This document shows positions 48,197 to 58,689 of a stretch of 64,000 bases of DNA, one piece after another. The stretch covers positions 13,649,730 to 13,713,729 of the forward strand of contig OY783222.1 in NCBI GenBank assembly GCA_963678705.1, read 5' to 3'. The position numbers and the translations under genes were made by a program. How positions within the stretch are numbered: position 1 is the stretch's first letter; the number at the start of each line of letters is the position of its first letter. The notes under the pieces are model-generated. The model searched no databases. It had not been told where the DNA came from and saw only the letters and a list, made by a program, of their open reading frames with translations. The stretch is from Panorpa germanica. Taxonomy: Eukaryota; Arthropoda; Insecta; Mecoptera; Panorpidae.

Positions 48197-48502
48197 GGTT
48201 CTAAAGTTTATAGAATTAATGTTAGTAACGGGCTGCCACTGTTCTTTATACACTTGCTTGCTTCATGGGGTTCAAAGTTTTTAAGATACTAGTCAAAATA
48301 AAATGGAAATGATTAAAAATCTTAGTACATTAATATCTATACATATATATATAGATATATATTATCATTTAAACTAATTCGTTTGATGCACTTTGATTCG
48401 TTTATTTCCGTATCTGTATTTCGTGAGTTTGCAATACACGTGTACGAATAGTTGCAGATTATTCAGGCACTTCAAATAATCTGTATTCGTTTTCGTAGAT
48501 TT

Positions 48503-48882
48503 AATGGGCTTGTGTCCTCATTTTTTAATGGTCGATTTTTCAATTGTTGATTGAAATTGATGTTAATAAATGTGTATTGACGTGTCTATTTTATTAAATA
48601 TCTAAATGTTGACGGAGATATAGTAATTAAAAGTTTGAATTGTAGTTTAAGCGCTAGAAATGGTCGGCCATATTTGTATGACGTGAAATGCATTTTAACG
48701 TCAGTTATTTGTTGAGTAGATCAGTGCTGTGGTAATGTTTTGTAGCTGTTGGTAGTCGAAATAATCAAGTCAAGTCAAAGAATAATAAGTTTTTATTTTA
48801 TTTAACCCTGCTAAGGCAGACAAAATATTGAAATTTGATTGTTCCTTGAAATAGCAGTAAATAATATTTGATATTTTGATAA
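48503..48882. mobile_element. TIR element family G, left part, abutting a UTP6 exon
   Basis: Begins AATGGGCTTGTGTCCTCA and matches 34508-34880 inverted. It ends at GATATTTTGAT, a few bases past the stop codon that closes the truncated UTP6 copy at 48886, so the insertion edge probably created that 3' end. Confidence 0.8.
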
Positions 48883-48885
48883 AAT

Positions 48886-49321
48886 TCATCTAGCTCGGTG
48901 AGCACCTTCTAAAGCATTTCCCAAAATATTACGTTTAAAGTTGGATAAGACTTGAGCATCTTTATTTAAATCCAACATTGCATCCACATAATAATACCAC
49001 ATTTGTCGTGTTTGTAACTAAAAACGAATATAATTATAAGACAAAAATTCATTAATTGAATTAATTAATCAAATGTTTCTTGTACTTACTAATTTAATCG
49101 CATTTTCATACACATCGACACACAGCTTAATACGTTCTCTTGGAGTCTTTACCTCTTGAACACCTTCTGGAATATCATAATGAAATCCCTGAAACATAAC
49201 AAATTGTTTTACAATAAACGCATTAAGAATTCAATTGAAAATGTTAAAAGATTTATACCTTAAGTTCTCTTTGTGCAACGCTATGCCACATTACTTCTTC
49301 TTTTTGAAAAAATATATCAAA
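48886..49321 (-). pseudogene. UTP6: UTP6-like second tandem copy, three exons only
   Basis: Exons 49321-49259 (FDIFFQKEEVMWHSVAQREL), 49188-49090 (GFHYDIPEGVQEVKTPRERI...) and 49017-48886 (LQTRQMWYYYVDAMLDLNKD...) have GT/AG borders and join in phase 0. They parallel exons of the copy at 49485-50831: IVIWNFLAQREL, then GFHYASNSDDTDEKYRITAC, then IKDPEIWHYYIEAMTRLDVD. The reading stops at TGA after EGAHRAR, where UTP6 proteins continue for some 250 residues, and a family G element follows immediately. No N-terminal exons. A duplicated, truncated segment. Confidence 0.75.
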
Positions 49322-49484
49322 CTACAGTCAATTTATAAGAATTATTCTGGAACCTGTTTATTACATTACCTCACATTTTTAGTAAATAGCATATTGTACT
49401 AAAATAATATATCTTAGAAGAAAACTCCTATGGTAATTCGACACACGATTGAAATGCTCCATTATTACTAATATGGTTAAACTC

Positions 49485-50831
49485 TTACTCAAGAACCATA
49501 TGATAGTCTTGCGACAACATATATTTAGCTTGCGAATAAATAGTTGTTGCCTTTTTCGGAATACCCACAGTTATTTCAAATTTAATGTAATCAATCCATA
49601 CATCGGTATTTGATGTACCAAATTGTTCAGTAGCAAGTTTATGAACGTCTCTCAAATGTTCTGTATAGTCCATATCAAATTCTTTAGATGAACTTGCAAG
49701 CTCTAATTTCTTCAACTTTAAAGAAATTGACTCTAAATATGTCATCTTCGTATGCAATTCTAAACTATATGGTTCGTAATTTGCTATTTTTTGGTATGCT
49801 TGTCGAGTTACGACAATACCTTTATGCAAGCAAAGCCATTCGATGTATAAAGATTTAAATGGATTTGAAATTGGTCCCGATTGTTTACATGCTTCAATAT
49901 AAAACTTTTCCACCTAAAACAAATATATAATTAAAATACATTATGTAAATATTCTCAAAGTATATCGTATATATCCTCAATTATACCTCTGAAGTGTCTT
50001 CGTCATCTACGCCGTCCGGGGGTGTTCGACAATGATGATACAAAGTTTTTGATGCCAGAGAGGGAAAGAATCTAACCCCAGTAGTCCAATTGCTTGAGTA
50101 AATAATTGTTCAACCATAAGTCCATCATTCTGAGATATATAATAATGGATGCGAGCTTTCCATAGCTCTACAGATCTCGGAAATTTAGCTGTCGCACGTT
50201 TCAACATTTCTAATAAGGCTTCGTAATCAACATTATCGCTTTTACTTAGTAATTCATGCCATGTAATGTAATGCTCTTCTTTTAAATAATTCAACTTTTC
50301 AGCTTCTTCCAAAACACTCTCCAACGAATCAATTTCATATATATCTAAAATCTTGGGGTCTACATCTAGCCTCGTCATTGCCTCTATATAGTAATGCCAT
50401 ATTTCTGGGTCTTTAATCTGAACAAACAATATGGTTATAGAAAGTGGAATAAATAAAGTAATAATTATCGACATATAAATTACCAGTTTAACCGCCTCTT
50501 TATAAACTTTCATACATGCAGTAATTCTGTATTTCTCGTCAGTATCATCAGAATTTGACGCATAATGGAAACCCTGAAAAAATATATATATATATCACAA
50601 AACGAATAATAGAAAAGAAACTCTCTATAAAAGATATCTTTACCCTCAATTCTCGTTGAGCCAGAAAGTTCCAGATCACTATTTCTTTACCATGTCTCAT
50701 TATCAATTCATAAACCATATCATTTTGAAGACCTGCGGTAAAATCGTAGCCTTCCGCTATGCTGATTAAAAGGACATATGAAATGCAGAATCCTTAATAC
50801 ACTTCAAAGAATTTAAATATGCAAGTTTCGC
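49485..50831 (-). pseudogene. UTP6: UTP6-like (U3 snoRNA-associated protein 6), 5'-truncated with two frameshifts
   Basis: UTP6 is a HAT-repeat protein of the SSU processome, needed for early 18S rRNA processing in the nucleolus. Four exons: 50831-50644, 50573-50484, 50417-49987 and 49913-49485. Family matches include SAFHM.., GLQNDMVYEL, IWNFLAQREL, IWHYYIEAM, FKSLYIEWLCLHKG and TDVWIDYIKFE near the natural C-terminus. The first and third exons are 188 and 431 nt, each one base short of a codon multiple. The family frame is lost at CCTTTTAATC (50774-50783) and at CATCAAAAACTTTG (about 50033-50046), each repaired by one more base in the homopolymer. The N-terminal ~230 residues are missing: upstream DNA (50835-51680) holds a satellite monomer, a duplicated foreign exon and the next gene's 5' region. 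Either a pseudogene or a real gene damaged by assembly errors; the missing 5' exons favour the former. Confidence 0.78.
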
Positions 50832-50929
50832 CTGAAACAAATAATTCTCAAATGTTCAAACATCATTGCACACATTTAAATTCAAACTGAGATTGTTGCA
50901 TGATAAGTGTACCTGTGTATTTAAAATAC

Positions 50930-51080
50930 GTCCATTATTTAACCCTTGAAACACCGATATCTCTAAAACCGGGAGGCCTACCAAAAAATAAATTGCATAT
51001 TTGAAATCAGCGTAAAAAGTTACGTCACAATACGTTATAAATTTTACATTTGGAGACCATTGACTTTTTGTGAAATTTTG
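50930..51080. repeat. Isolated diverged satellite monomer
   Basis: ATTTAACCCTTGAAACACCG, CCAAAAAATAAATTGCATAT and CGTTATAAATTTTACATTTG follow the order and spacing of the 278-bp satellite at 1-4875, with many substitutions. Only part of a monomer is present. It directly abuts the duplicated exon at 51081. Confidence 0.85.
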
Positions 51081-51234
51081 TGAATCAGCACCGGCTAAGT
51101 TGGATATAGAACCATCTCCGGGAGTACCGAAAGTACCCAAACTTAAGAACATGTGGTACGATGGTCCAAAAGGCGATTAATTCGTTATTCATAAATTTAT
51201 TTGAATTATTTCCAGTTGGGACAACATTATTTTT
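51081..51234. repeat. Duplicate of the last exon and 3' flank of the coiled-coil gene
   Basis: 154 bp identical to 54381-54534 except for one base (ATAAATTT here, ATAAGTTT there). It covers the last 100 coding bases, the stop codon and 54 bp of 3' flank. It lies upstream of the parental gene's start codon, in the same orientation, 3300 bp from the original. Confidence 0.97.
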
Positions 51235-51300
51235 AACATCATATCTGGCGGGTATATTCGAAAATATTCAACTGGAAAACCGCCAGATGTTAAAAATAAT
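51220..51300. repeat. Short inverted repeat (ATTATTTTTAACATC...CCGCCAGATG)
   Basis: ATTATTTTTAACATC then CTGGCGG at the left faces CCGCCAGATGTTAAAAATAAT at the right. The left arm has four extra bases (ATAT). The first bases overlap the end of the duplicated exon block, and CAACTGGA near its centre also follows the block at 54535. Confidence 0.75.
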
Positions 51301-51681
51301 TAATGTTTAATACAAACTAAATGAATTAGTTTATTATATAGATATGTTAATTTATGTACTAATAAAATATTGTGTTATTATAAGAAAATGTTATTTAATT
51401 CATTACAAGTAATTTAAAGTTTATAATTTATAATATTGTTTTGATTTTGATTAACGCAGTTTGCTACGTTCCGCTACATCTAGCGGTAACTTTTAACAAT
51501 AGTTTCTATTTCCGCTGTCTACTACACAATCGCTTGTTTGACGTTTGAACAAGTTTGAACCTGCACTGCACTTCTCATATTTGAATTAATTCTTTATTAC
51601 ACAAAAACTACAAACATTAAAAAGAATAATATAAAATATAACAAATAAACACAGGTTTTTAAAAACGGAACACTAAAAAAT

Positions 51682-54480
51682 ATGGAGCACGAATCTGCAG
51701 CTAACTTTGAGTCTCAAGTAAATATATTATTTGAATATTCGTACATAAAGAAACCTTTGATAAGATTTGACATAAATGTTTTAGAGTATGGACTATCTAA
51801 TACCAAATGAAAATGTAGATAATATGCCATATTCACCTGCATCTACATTTCATGTATCTAATGAAGGTGACTTTTTGTCTGAACCTTTTGAGGATACTAG
51901 ATTTGACGATCTTAATATGGTACCGAGCTCCGTTGCTGAGAAGATGAAAAAATTGTATTCTGACTTTCATAAAGTCGAAAATAATGTTGATAATGAGTTT
52001 AAACAATTACTTACTCAAAAGGTAATTGACTTTTTAATATATTTCATGTTGTTTTATGTAATTCATGACATTATATTTGTTTAGACTAAAATGGATAATC
52101 ACCTACATCAGTTAACTCGAAAGCTTCAAGAGTCTGAGGATCTCAGACAACGACAACATGAAAATTTAATCTCTGCCCAAATGACGTGTGAGACTTTAAC
52201 TGTAAAGTTGCAGAGAGAGGAAGAACAACGGTCTGACATAATAAAACAGTATGTAAATAATGTAATAATAGCAGGTGCGGTGTGTTTGCGCTTATTCATA
52301 TTTCTGCTGTTTTCAGTGTTGCAGAACTAAAAGTGAATTTCCAAGCTCTAGAGGAACATTATGTAGCCGTTTCTGACAAATGCAATCAACTCGAACAGCA
52401 TATTGCTTTTGTTACTGTAAATATATCAACAGTTAACGCAGAAAATACACAGCTTACTGAGAAAAATACAGGCCTAAAAGAGCAAAGTATTCTACAAAGA
52501 TTTAATAAGATATATAAATAACTTATAATATAATTAAAGTGTTATTCTTGTTATAATTTTAGTTAATTCATTGAAATATGCTGCTGAACTTCTAAAAAAG
52601 GAAAAGGATGAGATGCGAAGTAATTCTGAAAAACAAATTACACACTTTCAAGAAATATTGGAACATAGAGATGAAATAATAAAGAAAACTGAAAAAGTTC
52701 TTGAAACTACTCAAAAAGAAGATAATATAATCGCTGAATCTAATAAAACGTTTCAAAACTTGAATAACGAGGTATTATTTAAATATAGTTGAACCTCCAT
52801 ACATAATGGTGTTGATACATATTTTTTGTTACAGTATTATTGTAAGATAAAAGATCTTGAAAATCAATTAGAGTCTGTTAAGAAGTCTCTAGAATTGAAA
52901 ACTAAAGAGTAAGTATTGACCCATGATATATAAAACCTGCATGTAATTTATTTTAAAAGACTTGATTTGGTTCTAACCGTTCTAACTTATATACTCAGCA
53001 TAAAATCATTGTCTTCCGAGCTTCAAGCCACGAAAGAAGATTTATTAACATATGCGGAAAGAAATGACCGCGAACACAGTCAATTTATGACACTAAAAGA
53101 AGAGAAGGTCAGTTGGTTTTACATATGTGTTATTATTGCAAGTATTGTAATGTAGATTGTATTTTAATTGCTCGTGTAGTTAGCAGTGCAACGACAATTA
53201 GAAGAAATAAAGCAACAATCAGCTAAAGAAATTGAAAATTGGCAGAAAACAGTAAATGACATGTTGGCTGAAAAAGAAAATAATAATAAAGATACAAAAA
53301 ACTTCATTAAGGTAATGATTATTTTAAATACATTTATATTAAAATGCTTCATTAAAAAAAATATTTTAAGATGTTGGAAAATACTAAAGCAGAGCTGAAC
53401 AATGAAATTGTAAAACAATCAAAGAAAATAGAAAAACTAAAAAAAGAACTTGAAAATTCTAATGAAGAAGTTGCAAAGAAAGAAAATTGGGTAAAGGTAT
53501 GTATATATTATTATTGTCATCAAATTGTTTGTTAATCATTTGTAATTTAATAAAATAATACATTTTAGAGTATGGCAAAGGAATTGGAAAATTATAAAAT
53601 TGAATGCGAGAGAAAAGTTAAAGAGACACAAGAAATATCTTCATCTAAATTACAAGAACTGGAAATGGTTAATAAAAATTTGATGAACCAGATAAACTCA
53701 ACTGAAACAAAATGTCAAAAATCTCTAACTGAAAAGGAATCAGAATTATCTGCTCTGCAAATATCTTTAAAGGAACAAAACGAAACTATAGTTAGAGCAT
53801 TTATTTGTATTTTAAACTGTTTATATTATTTTACCATATTTTTAATCATTATTTCTTTAAAGGTTAACACAAATAATAAACTACAAGAAAAAACTGAGGC
53901 ATTGAATAAAAGTTCATTGATGATATCGTCTAAACAATCTGAGTTGGATACTCAATTAAAACTTACGGAAGAATTGAAAAAGAAAATAGCTGATATGAAA
54001 CTATTTCCCACACCATCACCAATGTTTAATTACCCTAGAATTAGACCTAGTGCAACCCCTGTGACAAGCAATACCTCTTCGGAAGAACATAACATAAAAG
54101 GAATAAATGACAATGTCCTTAAGATGCGTTTACTAAAAGCACAAGGACTCTATGAGTCACTTTCAAATGATTCCATGTCTGACAGCAGCTTGGAATGCAC
54201 ACCAGTAATAAATTAATAATTTACTTATCAGTTTTAATTATTAACAATGTTTAATACTTTTATTCTTTAGGTTTTACAAAAGAGTTATCCATCCCAAACT
54301 AGAATGCCCCATTTCTCAGAAAGTGTGTCACGACTACGATCAATTCCAAAAAGGAAACTGAAAGCTATTACAGGGCAGCCTGAATCAGCACCGGCTAAGT
54401 TGGATATAGAACCATCTCCGGGAGTACCGAAAGTACCCAAACTTAAGAACATGTGGTACGATGGTCCAAAAGGCGATTAA
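51682..54480 (+). CDS. Coiled-coil protein, 676 aa, 12 exons; SYCP1-like transverse-filament candidate
   Basis: Exons 51682-51717, 51785-52021, 52085-52248, 52317-52486, 52563-52771, 52835-52908, 52999-53107, 53180-53311, 53371-53496, 53569-53790, 53863-54204 and 54271-54480 sum to 2031 nt (676 codons plus TAA), with all phases consistent and GT/AG borders. Layout: an acidic, non-coiled N-terminus (about 1-70; EPFEDTRFDDLNMVPSSVAE); a nearly continuous coiled coil (about 75-500; for example HLHQLTRKLQESEDLRQRQH, KKIEKLKKELENSNEEVAKK); then a Pro/Ser-rich, basic tail (PTPSPMFNYPRIRPSATP, LRSIPKRKLKAITG, ending NMWYDGPKGD). Short non-coiled head, long central rod and basic Ser/Pro tail is the plan of synaptonemal-complex transverse-filament proteins such as SYCP1, which zip homologues in meiosis; sequence is poorly conserved in that family, so the name is tentative. 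Other coiled-coil scaffolds (centrosomal, Golgi) are possible. The gene itself looks intact. Confidence 0.8.
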
Positions 54481-54546
54481 TTCGTTATTCATAAGTTTAT
54501 TTGAATTATTTCCAGTTGGGACAACATTATTTTTCAACTGGATTTA

Positions 54547-54978
54547 TCATATCTGCTTACTTTTAATTACACAAGTGTAAGTGTAACAAGTTCCTTTTGA
54601 TCGTGTTTCATTCAGCCACCATTGTTCATCAGGAGTAATTTTAAGTTTTGTCTTAAGTAGGATTCATGCAGGTTCAAACATAACGCAGCTAACTAATTGC
54701 AAAGTTATACTGATTCTGAAAACACAAAAGTAAAATAATTGAACACACAGTGAGAGGTTCTCCCTCCTTTTGTTAGACAACCGTGTTTAAATGTGATTTG
54801 AATATTATAAAATATTAAATGATAATATGTAATAAAAATATATCTTACCCAGAAAAAGTTTGCCTGTACAATTACCCAAATCAATGTTATTGGTGGAGAG
54901 ACATATGATCCAAATGACAGCAATTGTAATCCAAAAGATTTAAGTGTGAGTAGGATAAACTCCATTCTGTATACTATT
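54547..54978 (-). CDS. 3' part of an unrecognised small membrane protein, two exons
   Basis: Exon 54978-54849 (after one phase base) encodes IVYRMEFILLTLKSFGLQLL and on through a hydrophobic stretch to PPITLIWVIVQANFFW, ending at a GTAAGA donor: two likely membrane helices separated by SYVSPP. The proposed next exon, 54651-54547, joins in phase 0 and encodes TKLKITPDEQWWLNETRSKG...VIKSKQI and a stop. Upstream coding exons were not found with confidence in 54979-55760. It is convergent with the coiled-coil gene, with stop codons only 66 bp apart. The family is not recognised; hydrophobic helices and a short soluble tail are all that can be said. Confidence 0.45.
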
Positions 54979-54979
54979 C

Positions 54980-55760
54980 TGAAAAACAAAATGTGTCATA
55001 GTGACTGAAACTGATTTATCTATCTATACATTATTATTATGTACTTACATAATATGTAATGGACTTATTAGGACTTATAAAATTATTAGTGGTGTTATAA
55101 TAAAAACATACAAAGAAAATATATAAATAACGTATCTTACATTATTTCAGTTAGATTTCTAAGACAAGAATTCAACTATTATTTAGGTAACACCAGAAAC
55201 AACTGGGTACTATCTTGGTACTTGTTCGTAGGGACGCAGATGTCTGCAAACTTATTTCGTCTGGAATAATCATAAACTGTTAACCATTAGATTTATGTTA
55301 CTTGAAAATAAGTTAAAGTTTCTTGCTTAATTGCCTTTTGTTTTAAGTCGCTCCTAATTTTGAAAATATATGTCACATTCATTCTTAAGAATTCTCTCCT
55401 GCATTGTTATTTTGCTGAAAATAAAATTAATTATTAATTATACAGTAACAAAATTCTATAATTGCACTTTCATATATAAGAATAAATTATATTTTGTGGC
55501 CAAATAAAATAAAATATAGGTTAGGTTTCATCCTTCTTTGGATTAAATGTAAATATCTGCTTTATTTGAACAAGTCTAACACTTGCTAGTTTTGCAAATG
55601 TTCTCTATTTATCATAATACAATACAATAGTTTATTAACCTTTTATGACCTCCTACGGTATCTAAATAATATTTATTACAATTCAAAACATTACAATCAG
55701 CAGTCACTGTCACTAATATTGCCCACTTGTCAAAACTAAACAAAACATTGGCTTACTGGA
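54980..55760. other. Non-coding AT-rich stretch
   Basis: Possible upstream introns of the membrane-protein gene. No exon could be supported. Confidence 0.4.
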
Positions 55761-55763
55761 GAA

Positions 55764-56403
55764 GTGACTTGTGAACTTATTTATTAGGGGTCATTTTTTA
55801 ATTTTCGATTGAAATGAATTGAAATAAATTTGATTATATGTATATTAACGTTTTTATTTTTTTAAATATGCAAAAGTTGACGAAGTTATAGCTATACAAA
55901 TTTGAATTATAGTTTTGCCGCAACAATTCAATTTGAGGGATCGTGCGTGAAATATAGAGGCAGCACTGCAGTCGGAGCGAGCGCTCTCAGGTGCTTGATT
56001 GGTGAACATAGTGGGATCAAAACAAACATTTAATAACATTAAAAAAAAATTATAACTATGGATAAAATAATAAAATATGGATTTCAACCTGTAGTTAATA
56101 ATATAATACATGGCCAGAACGATGAAAAAGGTAAAAAATTATTCAAAGCAAAGCATGTGTACGGTGTTGTTGAAAAAACGAATAACATTAGAACTGTCAT
56201 GTCATGTCAAAGTGTATCAAATCTTTATGATGTGACAATTTCTGTACGTATAAAAGTAAAATAAAAAAATATTTGTCTATTATATTATTTATGTCAACAT
56301 TTAGATATTTATTAAAATAGACACGCCAATACACATTTATTAACATTAATTTCAATCAACAATTGAAAAATCGACCACTAAAAAATGAGGACACAAGCCT
56401 GTT
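55764..56403. mobile_element. TIR element family G carrying a gene fragment
   Basis: The left end (GTGACTTGTGAACTTATTTA) and right end (AAAAAATGAGGACACAAGCC) are inverted copies of about 150 bp each (facing TTGATTGAAAT-type and AAAAGTTGACG / CAACATTTAGATAT-type segments). Between them lie ~150 bp of leader and a 62-codon exon with a splice donor. It is the only family member in the window with coding content. Confidence 0.75.
56058..56243 (+). pseudogene. First exon of a possible SWIM-type mobile-element gene
   Basis: Starts MDKIIKYGFQPVVNNIIHGQ, continues LFKAKHVYGVVEK and ends SNLYDVTIS at a good donor, GTACGT. The order (a start with GF-P---NII-GQ, then AKHVY-V-E) resembles the N-terminus of insect proteins that go on to a SWIM zinc finger and sometimes a YqaJ-type exonuclease domain; this is from memory. 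The exon is followed within 40 bp by the element's right TIR, so the downstream gene is deleted. A frame with no partner exon cannot make that protein. Confidence 0.4.
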
Positions 56404-57109
56404 ATATGTTAAATATTAAAATAGGTATTTCGCTCATTCTAACGCCTGGGGTATATGCAACTATAATAACAGCAGATAATGAAAATATATTCTTAATTTA
56501 ATGCTGTATTTTGTATTTAATTTAATTTATTTTTTAAGTTTCCTTAGTTTTTTTAGAACCTTACAAGGTCCAATGTTTTAAATTAAAAACATTAAATTAA
56601 GAAAAACTATATTACATAGTAAAAACATTTGATTGTTGTATATAATATAATTTAAAATGCAGCGCAAATTACTAATAGTAGTTAATAGGTAAAAGAAGAA
56701 GGATTTGTGTTATTGCACAGGTATTATTTTGATAGAAAATGAAAGGAATCGTAGACCTAGATGGTGAGTTCATCCCTTTAATCAAAATCGTGATCAACAG
56801 GGGTATTTTAATAACCTCATTCAAGAAATGAGCCATTATTTTTTAACTTTACTCGAGTATGTATTTCACAATTTGACAATTTACTTTACCCTCCTGAAGA
56901 GCGAGATTAGCAATCTAAAATTCAATTAATATTTTCTATAATTTTCCGCCAGGAGATTCACTGCCAAGTCTAGCATTTTCCTTCAGAATTGGAAAGTCTA
57001 CTGCTTGCAGAATTATAAAAGAAACTATTAATAAAACAGGTTCCCAGTACTTTAACTATAAAAAGAAAAATCAGCATTATACCTTTCGCAATTTGTGATG
57101 CCAATTATA

Positions 57110-57882
57110 AATTTATAGGCTCTCAAAATGATGGTGGAATATTACAGGTATCTTCATTTGGGCAGACCTTATCCAAAAATGAATTAATTCTACAAAATAT
57201 TGATAATTTACTATTAATTTAATTTAATATTAGGATGCCATACAATTATTATCAAAATCATTTAATAATGCGATAAATAATGAAATGTTTTTAAACCTAA
57301 TGCATCAATTTAATAGAAATTTAACAAAAATTATATATACAGATGCATTGGTCCGTTGGTTTAGAAAGAAATAAATCAGGATTTGCTAAATATGAACAAA
57401 TACATTTATTATTTGATAAATTTAAATGAAATAACAAAGTTAGCTCTTATACTGGAGAACAATTAGCAATATTAAAAGCACTGGAAATTAATGAAAATAT
57501 CAACAATAATAAAATTATAATAATAACGGATTCTTTAAGTGTTTTAAAAAATTTAAATTCTAATGATAACAAATCAAATAATGATATTTTGACACGCAAA
57601 ATTAAGGAGATGTATTTCAATATAATAAATAAAAATAATACCATAAAATGTATGTGGATACCAGGACATTGTGGAATAAGAGGAAACGAAATTGCGGATA
57701 AATTGGCAAAGGAATCAATAAATTTAGAAATTGAGATGAAAGTGAAATTACCTTCATATGAAATTTTTAATATAATCAAAAAATTAAACTTCAATTTGAG
57801 AAACCAAGATTTCATTAACAAAAGTCAGTTAAAAGGAAGAGATTATTATATGTTACATCCCAATTTAGATTCTATTTTGTAG
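57110..57882 (+). pseudogene. RNase H domain of a Jockey/R1-like LINE, degenerate
   Basis: Pieces of RNase H are in the right order: IIYTDA (first Asp), SYTGEQLAILKAL (Glu), IIITDSLSVLKNL (second Asp), MWIPGHCGIRGNEIADKLAK (His and last Asp). The frame shifts after IIYTDALV, and an in-frame TGA follows LLFDKFK. The longest open piece is 57589-57882, ending in ...LHPNLDSIL. The catalytic residues are all visible but spread over two frames. Such a domain ends the ORF2 of some non-LTR retrotransposons; the reverse transcriptase is not present. Confidence 0.75.
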
Positions 57883-58312
57883 ACGAGGCGTTTCCACTTC
57901 ATAATAATCTTCTGATCTTCAGTTAAGTCGTGATAAAAGAATATTTAATTACAGATTACCACGGGCCAGGAGATAGAGATTTTAATCTTCAGATTTAGAA
58001 TATTTCACCGTGTCATTAATGCAAAATGAAGAAACAACAGCGGATTCTGTAATGAAAGCAACCAACTGTTTGCATAATTATATTAAAACAACAGAACAAC
58101 AAGGAAATAGAAAGTGAAGTGAATTTAATTCCTGGAGAATGTAGAACTCTAACTGATGTCACTCAAAATATTGCTCTAGTAAATATCAGGACATTAAAAA
58201 GAAGCAGAAGTGTATTTAAAATAGAATGAAATCATTATCTATACAGAGATTATGAAAGTGAAATATTGTTAAAAATTATTGTTCTTGAAGAACACATTTT
58301 ATTTCTTTATTC

Positions 58313-58685
58313 CACAATGTCCTGGTATCCACATACATTTTATGGTATTATTTTTATTTATTAAATTGAAATACACCCCCTTAATTTTGCGTGTCAAAAT
58401 ATCATTATTTGATTTGTGATCATTAGAATTTAAATTTTTTAAAACACTTAAAGAATCCGTTATTATTATAATTTTATTATTGTTGATATTTTCATTAATT
58501 TCCAGTGCTTTTAATATTGCTAATTGTTCTCCAGTATAAGAGCTAACTTTGTTATTTCATTTAAATTTATCAAATAATAAATGTATTTGTTCATATTTAG
58601 CAAATCCTGATTTATTTCTTTCTAAATCAATGGACCAATGCATCTGTATATATTATTTAAATGATTTTGATAATAATTGTGTGTT
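58313..58685 (-). repeat. Inverted copy of the RNase H relic
   Basis: Reverse complement of 57332-57678, with only a handful of differences seen by eye. It also keeps CAATTATTATCAAAATCATT of 57243 but lacks the ~70 bp between, so it derives from an internally deleted copy. The arms are ~340 bp with ~640 bp between. Confidence 0.9.
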
Positions 58686-58689
58686 CATA

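Noticed and set aside
50856..51152. 98-aa minus-strand frame as a UTP6 N-terminus
   Set aside because: It reads through the antisense of the duplicated coiled-coil exon and the satellite monomer and has no HAT-repeat character.
53164..53418. Minus-strand hydrophobic frame
   Set aside because: Antisense of coiled-coil exons 8 and 9.
57447..57821. 124-aa minus-strand frame
   Set aside because: Antisense of the RNase H relic, whose plus strand carries the catalytic motifs.
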